The translations under genes and the position numbers were made by a program. A stretch of DNA of 64,000 nucleotides from Dehalococcoidia bacterium (GTDB lineage Bacteria > Chloroflexota > Dehalococcoidia > Lucifugimonadales > UBA1123). The stretch's first letter is position 1; each line of letters begins with the position of its first letter. The DNA lies in assembly GCA_021295915.1 (NCBI GenBank), contig JAGWBK010000010.1, positions 1 to 64,000 of the forward strand, read 5' to 3'. Shown piece by piece: positions 25,165 to 34,708 of this stretch. Below the pieces are notes generated by a model that was given only the letters and a program-made list of their open reading frames with translations, was not told where the DNA came from and ran no database searches.

Positions 25165-26427
25165 ATGCGCAATTGCGCGCGTGAGACATCCAGATTGAGG
25201 CGATTCCAACTACCACCTGTTCACGTTTTTCTCATCATGGCTATCATCGCCGAGGTGGCGACCATGACATTCTCCACGATGTCGGCCGTGTACCGGATCA
25301 CCGAGGCTGGACTTAACCCACTTCAGCTCATCCTGGTCGGCACAGTGCTGGAATTGACCGTCCTTCTTGCTGATGTACCTACAGGAGTTCTAGCGGACGT
25401 CTATAGCCGGCGTCTGTCGATGATCGTTGGGTATGTCCTGATCGGCGTCGGCTACATCCTGGAAGGGTCGCTACCGATCTTCGCGTCGATCCTTGTGGCA
25501 CAGGTAGTGTGGGGATTTGGATTTACGTTCGTCAGCGGCGCGTTCCAGGCTTGGCTGTCTGACGAACTCAAGGACGACTCGAAGACCGCCGCCGTTTTCG
25601 TCAAGGCTACCAAGTACGAGTCCTTTGGTGCCCTGGCGGGCATAGGCCTGAGCGCTGCTCTGGCGACTGTCTACGTGGGCTTTTCCCTCATAGCCGGAGG
25701 CGTGATCTTTATCGGACTTGGGTTGTTCGTCGCAGCTTCTATGACAGAGACTGGATTCACTCCCAGTTCGAACAGGGAACGACGTACCTGGGATTCGATG
25801 ACGAATGTACTGAAGACCGGACTCCGTGCCGTATCCATGAGCCGTGTGCTGATGGCCCTGGTTGCTATTGAGATCTTCTTCGGAATGTCCAGTGAACCGT
25901 TCGACCGGCTGTGGGCAAAGCACACCCTGGAAATGTTCGACTTCCCAGCTATATTTGGCCTTGATCCGATAGTATGGTTTGGAGTAATACAGGCCGTCGC
26001 CGCGATCGCCGCGATCGTAGGTATTTCTGTCATGGAACGCCTCGTCCCGGTCGATCGTCCATGGGCTCCCCGTCTGGCCCTGTCTCTATTCAATGTGACC
26101 ATGATTGGCGCCACGCTCACTTTCGCCCTTACTGGCACGTTCGGCATAGCTATCACCATGGTGGTGGTAGTCTACGTCCTGCACCGCGTAACCTGGCCCT
26201 TCGCAGCCGCATGGATCAATAGGAACTGTGAGTCGGAGTATCGAGCAACAGTGTTCTCGCTGCACGAGCAGGCCAACTCTTTTGGGCAGGTATTCTTCGG
26301 CCCCGGCATGGGACTGCTCGCCACTCTACGTGGACTGCGAGCAGCGTTGGTTGGTGTGTCGATTCTGCTGATTCCCCCCCAGCTGCTCTACCTTGTCAGA
26401 GAGCCTTCGGCAGGTGGCGAGCAGTAG
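25165..26427 (+). CDS. MFS transporter
   Basis: A 420-residue membrane protein with about 12 hydrophobic segments, starting near residue 20. The MFS loop motif is seen as DVPTGVLADVYSRRLSMIVG near residues 72-91, between helices 2 and 3. Distant relatives are drug or metabolite exporters; the substrate is unknown. It lies 51 bases after the enolase-superfamily gene and may belong to the same transcript. The 251 bases after it contain a CTCAA/TTGAG pair with a T-run (about 26427-26462) that may end the transcript. Confidence 0.85.
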   Translation: MRNCARETSRLRRFQLPPVHVFLIMAIIAEVATMTFSTMSAVYRITEAGLNPLQLILVGTVLELTVLLADVPTGVLADVYSRRLSMIVGYVLIGVGYILEGSLPIFASILVAQVVWGFGFTFVSGAFQAWLSDELKDDSKTAAVFVKATKYESFGALAGIGLSAALATVYVGFSLIAGGVIFIGLGLFVAASMTETGFTPSSNRERRTWDSMTNVLKTGLRAVSMSRVLMALVAIEIFFGMSSEPFDRLWAKHTLEMFDFPAIFGLDPIVWFGVIQAVAAIAAIVGISVMERLVPVDRPWAPRLALSLFNVTMIGATLTFALTGTFGIAITMVVVVYVLHRVTWPFAAAWINRNCESEYRATVFSLHEQANSFGQVFFGPGMGLLATLRGLRAALVGVSILLIPPQLLYLVREPSAGGEQ

Positions 26428-26678
26428 CTCAAGAATTGGCCGTTGAATAGGTCTTTTTTGAGAACTGCAACAAGCCTTTTGAGGCTACACTCACTACATC
26501 CAACCGGATCAGGTCACACTTGCCTATCACCCTTATCTGAGGTAGAGTAACCCTTGAATTGAGGCGTCGTTTCAATGCCGATTCCTACTAGAGAACCGTC
26601 GCGCAGAACACTGTGACGCCCCTTGCCCACATTTAGGCTGTATCGCGGCCCAAGCACTCGACACACAGGAGGCCAGAC

Positions 26679-29015
26679 GTGACCACACAGGCAGTGCTCG
26701 GCGAAAGCATCAAGCGTCGCGAAGACCCAAGACTGATCACTGGAAGAGGAACGTATGTTGACGATGTCCGTCTTGTCGGCATGGTCAACATGGTCCTTGT
26801 TCGCAGCCCACATGCCCATGCCAACATCAGGAGCGTCGACACTTCGGCGGCCGAGTCGGCTGATGGCGTAGTTGCTGTATTCACAGGAGCCCAGCTTCAA
26901 GAGGAGCTCGGTTCTCTGATTTGCGGCTGGGTAGTTCCGGACACCAACGAGACTCCCCATCCACCACTTGCATTCGACAAGGTGCGCTGTGTAGGCGACG
27001 CTGTAGCTGCCGTTGCGGCCACCAGCCCACAGGCAGCAACAGACGCGGCCGCGCTTGTGCAGGTCGACTACGAAGTTCTGGACGCCGTAGTAGACATGGA
27101 AGCCGCGGTACAGGACGGCGCTGCACAGGTGCACGAAGATGCTGCAAACAACATCGCCTTCGAGTGGGAAGTTGGCGGCGGTGACTTCGATGCAGCGGCG
27201 TCTTCAGCCGGAGTTCGTGTTACAGAGCGCATAATCAACCAGAGGCTTATACCAAACCCGATGGAGCCTCGGGGTGTCGTTGCCGACTACAACCCCGGCA
27301 CTAACCAACTCACTGTGTGGACATCGACACAGATCCCACACCTCGTGCGGCTGTTACTTGCCCTGGTCACAGGTCACCCCGAACACCAGATTCGGGTGAT
27401 CGCCCCTGACGTGGGTGGGGGCTTTGGCTGCAAACTGTACCTGTATGCCGAAGAGGTAATCGCCTCCATACTCGCCAGGAGGCTGGGACGTCCGGTCAAG
27501 TGGATCGAGGGCAGACAGGAGAACTACCTGGCTACGACCCACGGACGGGACCACGTTGGAGAGGTCGAGATCATAGGCGACTCTGATGGGAACATCACAG
27601 GCCTTCGTACCGAGCTTTACGCCAACATGGGCGCTTATCTCTCGACATTCGCCCCGGCGATTCCCACGTACCTGTTCGGACTGATGCTCGTCGGGCCCTA
27701 CAGCATCGATAATATCCAGTGCAAAGTAACAGGTGTGTATACGACCACTACACCCGTCGACGCCTACCGAGGCGCCGGACGCCCGGAGGCAACTTACCTG
27801 GTCGAGCGCATGGTCGACCGCTATGCGGCGGAAACTGGCATGGATCCGGTAGAAGTCAGGCGCAAGAACCTGATTCCTCCGTTCGAAGATGGGCACGAGG
27901 TTGCCACGACCGTCGTCTACGATAGCGGAAACTACGAGGCTGGTCTTGACCGCGCGTTGGAACTGGTCGGATACGACGACTTCCGTGCAGAGCAGGCAGC
28001 AGCCAGAGACGCAGGCCGTTATCTCGGAATTGGCCTTTCAACCTATGTGGAGATATGCGGCATGGCCCCGTCCGCAGTGGCCTACACGCTCGGCGCCCGC
28101 GCTGGCGTGTGGGAGAGCGCACTGGTCCGTGTCCATCCCACCGGCAAGGTCACGGTGTTCACCGGTTCGTCAGGACACGGCCAGGGCCACGACACCACCT
28201 TCGCGCAGCTTGCGGCCGCGGAGCTGGGCGTCGAAGTGGAAGACGTGGAGGTCATACACGGCGACACGGACAAGGTACAGATGGGAACCGGCACGTTCGG
28301 TTCCCGCAGTGCGGTCTGCGGTGGCAACGCCATCCACATGAGCATTGAGAAGATCCAGGACAAGGCCAAGCGTATAGCTGCCAACCTGCTCGAGGCTTCC
28401 CCAGAGGACATCGTCGCTGAGAACGGCCAGTACTTCGTGCAGGGTGCGCCCGCTGAGGCAAAGACCTTCCAGGAGGTCGCGCTCGCAGCCTACTGGTATG
28501 AGAGCCTGCCCGAAGGGACCGAGCCAGGACTCGAGGCAGTCAGTATCTTCGACCCGCAGAACTTCACCTGGCCCTTCGGCACGCACATCGCGGTTGTCGA
28601 GGTCGATGGCGACACCGGCGAGGTCGAGCTCCAGAAGTACGTTGCCCTCGACGACGTCGGCAACGTCATCAACCCCATGATCGTAGAGGGCATGGTGCAC
28701 GGTGGAGTGGTGCAGGGCGTAGGTCAGGCGCTGACCGAAGAGGCGGTGTATGACGAGTCCGGCCAGCTCATTACTGGCAGCATGATGGACTACGCTATCC
28801 CGACTGCCAATTCTGTTCCATCTATCATCACGGATCGCACGACAACCCCGTCGCCGACGAACCCGCTCGGCGTGAAGGGTGCGGGCGAGACCGGCACCAT
28901 CGCCGCGTCACCTGCAGTGATGAACGCCGTGATCGACGCGCTGTCTCCTTTTGGAGTAACTCACATGAACATGCCCGCCAAGCCGGAGAAGGTCTGGCGA
29001 GCCATGCAGGGATAG
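26679..29015 (+). CDS. Xanthine dehydrogenase/CO dehydrogenase-type molybdopterin subunit (CoxL-like)
   Basis: A 778-residue large catalytic subunit of the molybdenum hydroxylase family, which hydroxylates aldehydes, N-heterocycles or CO at a Mo-pterin centre. GESIKRREDPRLITGRGTYV at the start and VGGGFGCKLYLYAEE near 245-259 are standard. The active-site loop reads AYRGAGR near 361-367, the form II motif, not the AYxCSFR of true form I CO dehydrogenase. The C-terminus has GVKGAGETGTIAASPAV, including the catalytic Glu. It starts with GTG. The FAD (CoxM) and 2Fe-2S (CoxS) partner genes are not adjacent. A perfect terminator follows. The MoxR ATPase downstream resembles CoxD. Confidence 0.9.
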   Translation: MTTQAVLGESIKRREDPRLITGRGTYVDDVRLVGMVNMVLVRSPHAHANIRSVDTSAAESADGVVAVFTGAQLQEELGSLICGWVVPDTNETPHPPLAFDKVRCVGDAVAAVAATSPQAATDAAALVQVDYEVLDAVVDMEAAVQDGAAQVHEDAANNIAFEWEVGGGDFDAAASSAGVRVTERIINQRLIPNPMEPRGVVADYNPGTNQLTVWTSTQIPHLVRLLLALVTGHPEHQIRVIAPDVGGGFGCKLYLYAEEVIASILARRLGRPVKWIEGRQENYLATTHGRDHVGEVEIIGDSDGNITGLRTELYANMGAYLSTFAPAIPTYLFGLMLVGPYSIDNIQCKVTGVYTTTTPVDAYRGAGRPEATYLVERMVDRYAAETGMDPVEVRRKNLIPPFEDGHEVATTVVYDSGNYEAGLDRALELVGYDDFRAEQAAARDAGRYLGIGLSTYVEICGMAPSAVAYTLGARAGVWESALVRVHPTGKVTVFTGSSGHGQGHDTTFAQLAAAELGVEVEDVEVIHGDTDKVQMGTGTFGSRSAVCGGNAIHMSIEKIQDKAKRIAANLLEASPEDIVAENGQYFVQGAPAEAKTFQEVALAAYWYESLPEGTEPGLEAVSIFDPQNFTWPFGTHIAVVEVDGDTGEVELQKYVALDDVGNVINPMIVEGMVHGGVVQGVGQALTEEAVYDESGQLITGSMMDYAIPTANSVPSIITDRTTTPSPTNPLGVKGAGETGTIAASPAVMNAVIDALSPFGVTHMNMPAKPEKVWRAMQG

Positions 29016-29050
29016 ACCAGATATCGACAGGCATATAGTAAGTTCTGAGA

Positions 29051-29082
29051 CCGCCCCGACCTTAGTGTCGGGGCGGTGTTCT
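29051..29082 (+). terminator. Rho-independent terminator after the CoxL-like gene
   Basis: CCGCCCCGAC at 29051-29060 pairs perfectly with GTCGGGGCGG at 29067-29076 around a CTTAGT loop, followed by TGTTCTT. It lies only about 20 bases before the earliest plausible start of the MoxR gene, so it may act as an attenuator for it. Confidence 0.85.
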
Positions 29083-29134
29083 TGAGAGGCCCAAACTGAA
29101 CGAGCCAGACCCAATCAGAGACATCGTCCGCGAG

Positions 29135-29983
29135 TTGGAGTCGCGCGACTACATCGCCGACCCTGCCATCGCAACGTCGATCTACATGGCCCAGGCGTTG
29201 GGACGTCCGCTGCTGATAGAAGGACGCGCAGGCGTCGGCAAGACCGAGATCGCGAACGTCATGTCCCAGCTCATGGATACGCGCCTCATCCGGCTTCAGT
29301 GCTATGAGGGTCTTGACGTCACTACCGCACTCTACGAGTGGAACTACCCCAAGCAGTTACTTTGGATCAGGCTCGACGAGGGAAGCGGTCGCTCATCGGA
29401 GCAGCGGGAAGAGCAGATTTTCAGTCGTGACTTTCTGCTGGAGAGGCCTCTACTCTCCGCGCTGACACAGCCTGACAAGCCACCAGTACTTCTCATCGAC
29501 GAAGTCGACCGCGCCGACGAAGAGTTCGAAGCGTTCCTCCTTGAGGTGCTATCAGAGTTCCAGGTGACGATTCCCGAGATCGGAACGATCGCAGCCAAGC
29601 ACCGCCCTCTTGTGATCCTTACCTCCAATCGCACCCGCGATCTCTCTGACGCTTTGCGCCGCCGCTGCCTTTACCTCTGGATCGACTACCCGGACCTTGA
29701 AAAAGAGCTGAGAATAGTTCGCCGTAAGGTGGACGGCATCTCGGAGAAACTCGCACGCCAGGTCTGCCAGTTCGTAGAGAACGCACGCGATTCCGGTCTC
29801 GACAAAGTTCCTGGAATCTCGGAGACGTTGGACTGGGCAAAAGCAATGGTCATCCTCCACTACGATCACCTTGACCAGGATGCTGTGAGGCAAACGCTCG
29901 GCGCCCTCGTCAAAGACGCCGACGATCTGGACAGATTCCGTGAAGAGGCCATCGTGAAGATCATGGCCCTGGTCGGCGATTAA
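29135..29983 (+). CDS. MoxR/CoxD-type AAA+ ATPase
   Basis: A chaperone-like AAA+ ATPase. CoxD relatives help insert the metal centre of the molybdenum hydroxylases. Walker A GRAGVGKTE is at about 30-38, Walker B VLLIDEVDRADEEFEA near 117-132, and the sensor LTSNRTRDLSDALRRRC near 162-178. TTG 29135 is the first conventional start codon, but sequence similarity to the family seems to extend further: an in-frame CTG at 29096 with GAGAGG 6 bases before it would add 13 residues (LNEPDPIRDIVRE). No ATG, GTG or TTG exists upstream before the in-frame stop at 29063. The usual VWA partner CoxE is absent downstream. Confidence 0.87.
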   Translation: MESRDYIADPAIATSIYMAQALGRPLLIEGRAGVGKTEIANVMSQLMDTRLIRLQCYEGLDVTTALYEWNYPKQLLWIRLDEGSGRSSEQREEQIFSRDFLLERPLLSALTQPDKPPVLLIDEVDRADEEFEAFLLEVLSEFQVTIPEIGTIAAKHRPLVILTSNRTRDLSDALRRRCLYLWIDYPDLEKELRIVRRKVDGISEKLARQVCQFVENARDSGLDKVPGISETLDWAKAMVILHYDHLDQDAVRQTLGALVKDADDLDRFREEAIVKIMALVGD

Positions 29984-30101
29984 CCCTTCTCTCGTACACC
30001 TCGGGTTCAGCCGGCCCTAACTGCCGCTCCACGTTGTGTTGCGCCGCCCTTCGACCTGTAATACGCTTGACCGAACCTGTCGCATCAACCAGGAGGCGCA
30101 A

Positions 30102-30500
30102 ATGAGCATCACACTTGAAGAGGCCCAGACGATGGTTGCGGCCGCGTTGGCAAAGGCCGAGGAACTCAACATCAAGATAAATGTAGCGGTCTGCGACGCA
30201 GGCGGCCGACTTGTCGCCTTTGCCAGAATGGATGGCGCGATCTGGGCTGGCGTATATGGCAGCCAGGGCAAGGCGGTTGCATCTGTTGCCTTCGGCAGAC
30301 CCAGTGGCGAGATGCAGGAGCGGGCGGGAAGTCCGATAGTGACCGGTATTCGCGCCGCAGAAGGTGACCATATGATCGCCAGCCTTGGCGGAGTCCCACT
30401 CGTCAGGGATGGCGCTGCGGTCGGCGCGGTCGGTGTTGGTGGTGGTACCGGCGAGGAAGACGAAGAGTGCGCCCAGGCAGCCGTGGACTCAGTCTCCTGA
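30102..30500 (+). CDS. GlcG/HbpS family (DUF336) protein
   Basis: A 132-residue protein of the GlcG/HbpS family. HbpS in Streptomyces binds haem and modulates a sensor; GlcG lies in glycolate operons, but its exact role is unsettled. MSITLEEAQTMVAAALAKAE and VAVCDAGGRLVAFARMDGA are diagnostic. The C-terminus has GVPLVRDGAAVGAVGVGGG. ATG 30102 is preceded by AGGAGG at 30091-30096, so the longer open frame upstream is not used. It lies 40 bases upstream of a TPP-enzyme gene, a frequent neighbourhood for this family. Confidence 0.88.
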   Translation: MSITLEEAQTMVAAALAKAEELNIKINVAVCDAGGRLVAFARMDGAIWAGVYGSQGKAVASVAFGRPSGEMQERAGSPIVTGIRAAEGDHMIASLGGVPLVRDGAAVGAVGVGGGTGEEDEECAQAAVDSVS

Positions 30501-30540
30501 TCCCTCCATTTCACCAGTACACAAAACTCGGAGTATAACC

Positions 30541-32208
30541 ATGCCTCAGATGACTGGAAAACGCGCCTTTATGGAGATGCTCCGCGCCGAGGGTGTGAAG
30601 TACATTTTCGGAAACCCGGGCACCAGCGAGGGCGCAATCCTGGATGCTCTGGAAGACTACCCGGACATCGAGTACATCCTCACGACGCAGGAAGGCGCTG
30701 CTATGGGTATGGCGGACGCCTACGCTCGTTCGACGCAGCAGCCCGCCTTCGTGAGCCTGCACATCGAGACTGGACTCGCCAACGGGATCAGCCTCCTTCA
30801 CAACGCCAAAGAGGGCGGCACTCCAATGGTGGTCACCAGTGCAAACAAGGACATCCGCAAGCTGGCAGAGGGACGGACACAGCTCGACGAAATGACCCGG
30901 CTCTTCACTAAGTGGAGCGCGGAGGTTACACATCCTGAGCAGATTCCTTCGGTTATGAGACGCGCATTCACCGAAGCCAAAACGCCCCCGACTGGCCCCG
31001 TATACATAGGCTTCTCCGCGAACGCACTCGATGACGAGGGCGAGGTTGAGATCGTTCCTTCACCGCCTGGCTACTTTAAGATGGCCCCGGACGCAGAGGC
31101 AATATCGGATGCCAGCGAACTACTCTCAGGGGCGAGTAATCCAGTCATGATAGTGGGCGATAGACTCGCCCAGTCTGGGGGGATCGAGGAAGCTGTCCGA
31201 GTCGCCGAGCTTCTCGGCGCAAGAGTTTACTCCTCTGCCTACTCCGAGATGAACTTCCCGACTGACCACCCGCAGTTCATGGGACGTTCCGCGCCGATCT
31301 CGCCTGCGGGCAGGGAGTTGTTTGCCGACGCCGACGTGGTCCTCGCCGTTGGCACCAACGTCTTCAGCGGATTCTTCCACTTCCAGGGTCGTGCCCTCAG
31401 CCAGGACACCAAGCTCATCCACATGGACCAGGCAGCAAGGGAGATCGGCAAGAGCGAACCGACAGACATAGGTATCATCTCGGACCCCAAGGTAGGGCTT
31501 GCCCACCTCGCTGATGCATTGGATTCCGATCTGACCGGTGCGCACAGGGAAGCTGCCAAAGGCAGAGCTGCCAACCTGTCAGAAGCGAAAGTAGCCCAAC
31601 AGGCGGCGACTGAAGCTCGTCTCAAGGAGCGATGGGACCTGAGTCCTATGTCCACAGAGCGCATGATGCACGAGGTAGCACAGGCGCTTCCTCCTGATAC
31701 CCTGATTGCGGATGATTCCGTGACTACACGTGATTCAATCCACGCAGCTATCGCCTTTGACACGCCTGGCACCGTCTTCGGAGAGAGGGGCGGAGCACTG
31801 GGCTGGGGCATGGGTGGCACACTTGGACTCAAGTTGGCGAATCCAGACAGGCCCGTCGTAGGCATCATCGGCGACGGGAGTTCGATGATGACCGTCCAGG
31901 CGCTTTGGACGGCGGCCACATACAACATCCCGGTTGTATATATCATCTGCAACAATCGGGCTTACCGCATCTTGAAGCTCAACATGAACGTTTACAAGCG
32001 TGACATCCTTGGAGAGTCCGATCCTCAGAGCCAGTACCTGGCGATGGACTTTCCGATCCCGTTCAACATCGCCGGCATCGCTGAAGGCATGGGGATACCT
32101 GGTCGAAACATTACCGATCCTGAGGAGATCGGGCCGGCTATCGAAGAGGCTCTTAAGTCGGGCGGCCCAGCCGTTTTAGACATCTCAATAGATGGCTCTG
32201 TAGCTTGA
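30541..32208 (+). CDS. Thiamine-diphosphate-dependent decarboxylase/synthase
   Basis: A 555-residue three-domain TPP enzyme resembling benzoylformate decarboxylase and acetolactate synthase. The catalytic Glu is in TTQEGAAMGMADA near 49-61. The TPP/Mg motif starts GDGSSMM near 444 and ends in CNN near 470. GNPGTSEGAILDAL at 24-37 is like benzoylformate decarboxylase. It could cleave or join alpha-keto acids; the substrate is unknown. ATG 30541 is chosen over an upstream open extension because GGAG lies 8-9 bases before it. It heads a series of plus-strand genes up to 36355, which includes a second TPP enzyme. Confidence 0.85.
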   Translation: MPQMTGKRAFMEMLRAEGVKYIFGNPGTSEGAILDALEDYPDIEYILTTQEGAAMGMADAYARSTQQPAFVSLHIETGLANGISLLHNAKEGGTPMVVTSANKDIRKLAEGRTQLDEMTRLFTKWSAEVTHPEQIPSVMRRAFTEAKTPPTGPVYIGFSANALDDEGEVEIVPSPPGYFKMAPDAEAISDASELLSGASNPVMIVGDRLAQSGGIEEAVRVAELLGARVYSSAYSEMNFPTDHPQFMGRSAPISPAGRELFADADVVLAVGTNVFSGFFHFQGRALSQDTKLIHMDQAAREIGKSEPTDIGIISDPKVGLAHLADALDSDLTGAHREAAKGRAANLSEAKVAQQAATEARLKERWDLSPMSTERMMHEVAQALPPDTLIADDSVTTRDSIHAAIAFDTPGTVFGERGGALGWGMGGTLGLKLANPDRPVVGIIGDGSSMMTVQALWTAATYNIPVVYIICNNRAYRILKLNMNVYKRDILGESDPQSQYLAMDFPIPFNIAGIAEGMGIPGRNITDPEEIGPAIEEALKSGGPAVLDISIDGSVA

Positions 32209-32245
32209 CCCACAATTGACAGACGACGTATAGTACGCGGCGAAT

Positions 32246-32280
32246 CAGGAAGCCTCCATGACACGCAAATTGACTTCCTG
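32246..32280. repeat. Inverted repeat between TPP enzyme and NHL genes
   Basis: CAGGAAG at 32246-32252 and CTTCCTG at 32274-32280 are exact reverse complements separated by 21 bases. Without a T-run it is a weak terminator candidate and could instead be an operator for the gene at 32313. Confidence 0.35.
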
Positions 32281-32312
32281 CTCCGTTAACCCTGACGATG
32301 GAGGATTGACCC

Positions 32313-33200
32313 ATGGCATACGGTTCCGGAGACTTCCAGTACGAGCTGGTTGAGGGTTGGGGAGACCTCCCCGACGGCTATGAGTGGCATCAGGTTGCAG
32401 GCGTTGCAGTGGATAGCAACGACAATGTTTATGCCTTCAATCGTAGCTCCCACCAGATGATGGTGTTCGATAGCGACGGGGCGTTTCTGAACACTTGGGA
32501 CCAGACATTTGAGGGCCCCCACGGTATCCATATTGGCCCGGACAACTGTGTGTACCTTGCCGACCGAGATGCCCACGTAGTCTCAAAGTACTCTCTCGAT
32601 GGTGAGCTGCTCCTGCGGCTTGGAACTGGTCGGCCCTCGGAGACTGGCTACACATCGAACTCTGAACCCGTTCCCAAGGCGGCGGGGCCATTCAACCTGC
32701 CAACGAGTATCGCAGTAACAGAAGAAGGTGAGATATTCATCTCGGACGGCTACGGCAATAGCCGGGTCCACAGGTACAACTCCACGGGTTCACTGGTCCT
32801 GTCCTGGGGCCTGCCCGGTAAGGTGAATCCTGGTGACTTCCACTTGCCGCACGGGATTGGACTCGACCACGATGGCTATGTCCTCGTGTGCGATCGCGAA
32901 AACGATCGCCTGCAGGTCTTTGACCAGGAGGGCGAGTTTGAGGAGATATTCACCGGATTCCGACAGCCAACTGACGTTCACGTCGGGCCAGATGGCGAGA
33001 TATACGTCCCCGAGCTTCAGGGCAGGATGACCATCATCGACAACGGGGGCAACATTCTCGCCCAGTGGGGCGGAGACCGCACCCACGAGGCCGGTCTGTT
33101 CTGGGCACCACACGGCGTTGCCGTCGACTCCCGCGGCGACATCTACATAGGTGAAGTCCTGGAAGGGCAACGCCTGCAGAAGTTCGCCCGCCTCAGGTAG
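32313..33200 (+). CDS. NHL-repeat beta-propeller protein
   Basis: A 295-residue protein made almost entirely of NHL repeats, each with a G(I/V)AVD...G.(V/I)Y pattern: examples are VAGVAVDSNDNVYAFN near 28-43, GPHGIHIGPDNCVYLAD near 68-84 and HGVAVDSRGDIYIGE near 269-283. Together they form a six-bladed propeller like that of peptidyl-alpha-hydroxyglycine lyase. No signal peptide is visible, so it is probably cytoplasmic. The ligand is unknown. GGAGG stands before ATG 32313. It lies 2 bases upstream of rmuC. Confidence 0.85.
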   Translation: MAYGSGDFQYELVEGWGDLPDGYEWHQVAGVAVDSNDNVYAFNRSSHQMMVFDSDGAFLNTWDQTFEGPHGIHIGPDNCVYLADRDAHVVSKYSLDGELLLRLGTGRPSETGYTSNSEPVPKAAGPFNLPTSIAVTEEGEIFISDGYGNSRVHRYNSTGSLVLSWGLPGKVNPGDFHLPHGIGLDHDGYVLVCDRENDRLQVFDQEGEFEEIFTGFRQPTDVHVGPDGEIYVPELQGRMTIIDNGGNILAQWGGDRTHEAGLFWAPHGVAVDSRGDIYIGEVLEGQRLQKFARLR

Positions 33201-33202
33201 TT

Positions 33203-34666
33203 ATGGAATCTGGACTATTCGCAATTGTCGGCATAGTCATTGGCTTGCTTGTCGGCGGACTGGTGACCTGGCTGGCAGTGCGATTACGTTCAGGAGATTC
33301 CAGCACACGACTGGAGCAGGAAGCTAGAGTTGCTTCCGAACTCAGAAATGAACGGGACTCACTTCGTCTGGAGAGAGACGAGGCGCACCGGCAACTTGCT
33401 GCCGCTCAAGCTAGTCTCAACTCTGTAGCAGCTCAGAACGAGTCGAATTCGACCGCCTTAGAACACGCAAGGGTTGCCTCCCAACAAGCTGGCGAGACTG
33501 TCGCATCTCTGCAGCAGCAACTTCGTGACGCCAACCGTCGCCTGGAAGAGCAGGGCGATATCGAAAAGACACTAGTCGACCAGTTCAAGGTACTGGCGAC
33601 AGAGGTTATCGACAGCAACAACGAAAAGTTTCTCACTGCCGCCGACGAGAAGGTCGGCAACCTCGTCCAACAGGCGAAGAAGGACTTCTCCCTCAGTAAG
33701 GAAGCGGTCAACGACCTCGTTAAGCCTCTCTCGGAAGAGCTAAAGAGGATAGAAACTGCCAGGACCGACTCACAGGGCAGTCTTCGACAGCATTTAGAGA
33801 CCCTCGCCAGCAGCAACAAGGCACTCGAACTGGAGACCCGTAACCTGACGACGGCACTGAAGCGTCCCGAAGTTCGTGGCAGTTGGGGCGAGATTCAACT
33901 CCGGCGGGTTGCCGAGCTCGCTGGAATGACCAACTACTGCGACTACGAGGAGCAGGTAAGCATCCAGTCAGGTGAAGGGAGCACGGAACGCCCCGATATG
34001 GTTGTCCGTATGCCCAGCAACAGGACAATCGTCGTCGATGCCAAGACCCCAATGGACGCCTATCTGAGGTCAATTGAGTCTGACACTGATGAGGACCGTG
34101 AGAGCCAGCTAGCCCGGCACGCCGAACAGGTAAAGGCCAGGGCAACTTCGCTATCACGAAAGGCCTATTGGGACGCCCTGGACCGCTCACCTGAATTCGT
34201 CGTGATGTTCCTCCCGGGTGAGTTCCTGCTTCAGCCTGCGCTGGAGCGTGATCCCGAGTTGTTCGATCGCTCGATGCAGCAGAGAGTCATAATCGCGACT
34301 CCCAACACTCTGATGGCCCTGCTGAAGACTGTAGAGATGGGCTGGAAAGAGGCACAACTAGCGGAACACGCTCTTGAGGTCCAGAAAATCGGCCAGGAGC
34401 TGCATGACCGCTTGGCCGTGTATGCGGGGCACGTCTCCAGAGTCGGCAGTTCGCTGCGTTCCGCTGTCAGCAGCTACAACAGCGCAGTTGGGTCTTTTGA
34501 CAGTAGAGTCGCCGTGTCGGCGCGCCGGTTCAGGGAACTTGGCGTGCCGGCCACAGACGAAATACCAGAACTCGATCAGATAGACATCGATGTTCGAGAG
34601 ATCACTGCTCGCCATTTGCCTGACGCGCAACTTGCGCTATCAGATGGCGATGCCGACGATCAATAG
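33203..34666 (+). CDS. rmuC: DNA recombination protein RmuC homologue
   Basis: RmuC-family proteins resemble nucleases and limit inversions between short repeats. The 487-residue protein has an N-terminal membrane helix (about 5-27), a coiled coil rich in Glu, Arg and Gln to about 130, and the RmuC domain from about 190. That domain has RPEVRGSWGEIQLRRVAELA, VVDAKTPMDAYL and the FLPGEFLLQPAL and IIATPNTLMALL motifs. It starts 2 bases after the NHL gene. Placement between two TPP-enzyme genes is unusual for a DNA-maintenance gene and may be accidental. Confidence 0.93.
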   Translation: MESGLFAIVGIVIGLLVGGLVTWLAVRLRSGDSSTRLEQEARVASELRNERDSLRLERDEAHRQLAAAQASLNSVAAQNESNSTALEHARVASQQAGETVASLQQQLRDANRRLEEQGDIEKTLVDQFKVLATEVIDSNNEKFLTAADEKVGNLVQQAKKDFSLSKEAVNDLVKPLSEELKRIETARTDSQGSLRQHLETLASSNKALELETRNLTTALKRPEVRGSWGEIQLRRVAELAGMTNYCDYEEQVSIQSGEGSTERPDMVVRMPSNRTIVVDAKTPMDAYLRSIESDTDEDRESQLARHAEQVKARATSLSRKAYWDALDRSPEFVVMFLPGEFLLQPALERDPELFDRSMQQRVIIATPNTLMALLKTVEMGWKEAQLAEHALEVQKIGQELHDRLAVYAGHVSRVGSSLRSAVSSYNSAVGSFDSRVAVSARRFRELGVPATDEIPELDQIDIDVREITARHLPDAQLALSDGDADDQ

Positions 34667-34708
34667 CCAACCAATGCAAGCAACGAGACTAAAGTAGGAG
34701 AACAATAC

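Noticed and set aside
28082-28700. Long open frames on the minus strand opposite the CoxL-like gene
   Set aside because: They are antisense to a strongly conserved gene and show no motif; they reflect codon bias of the sense strand.
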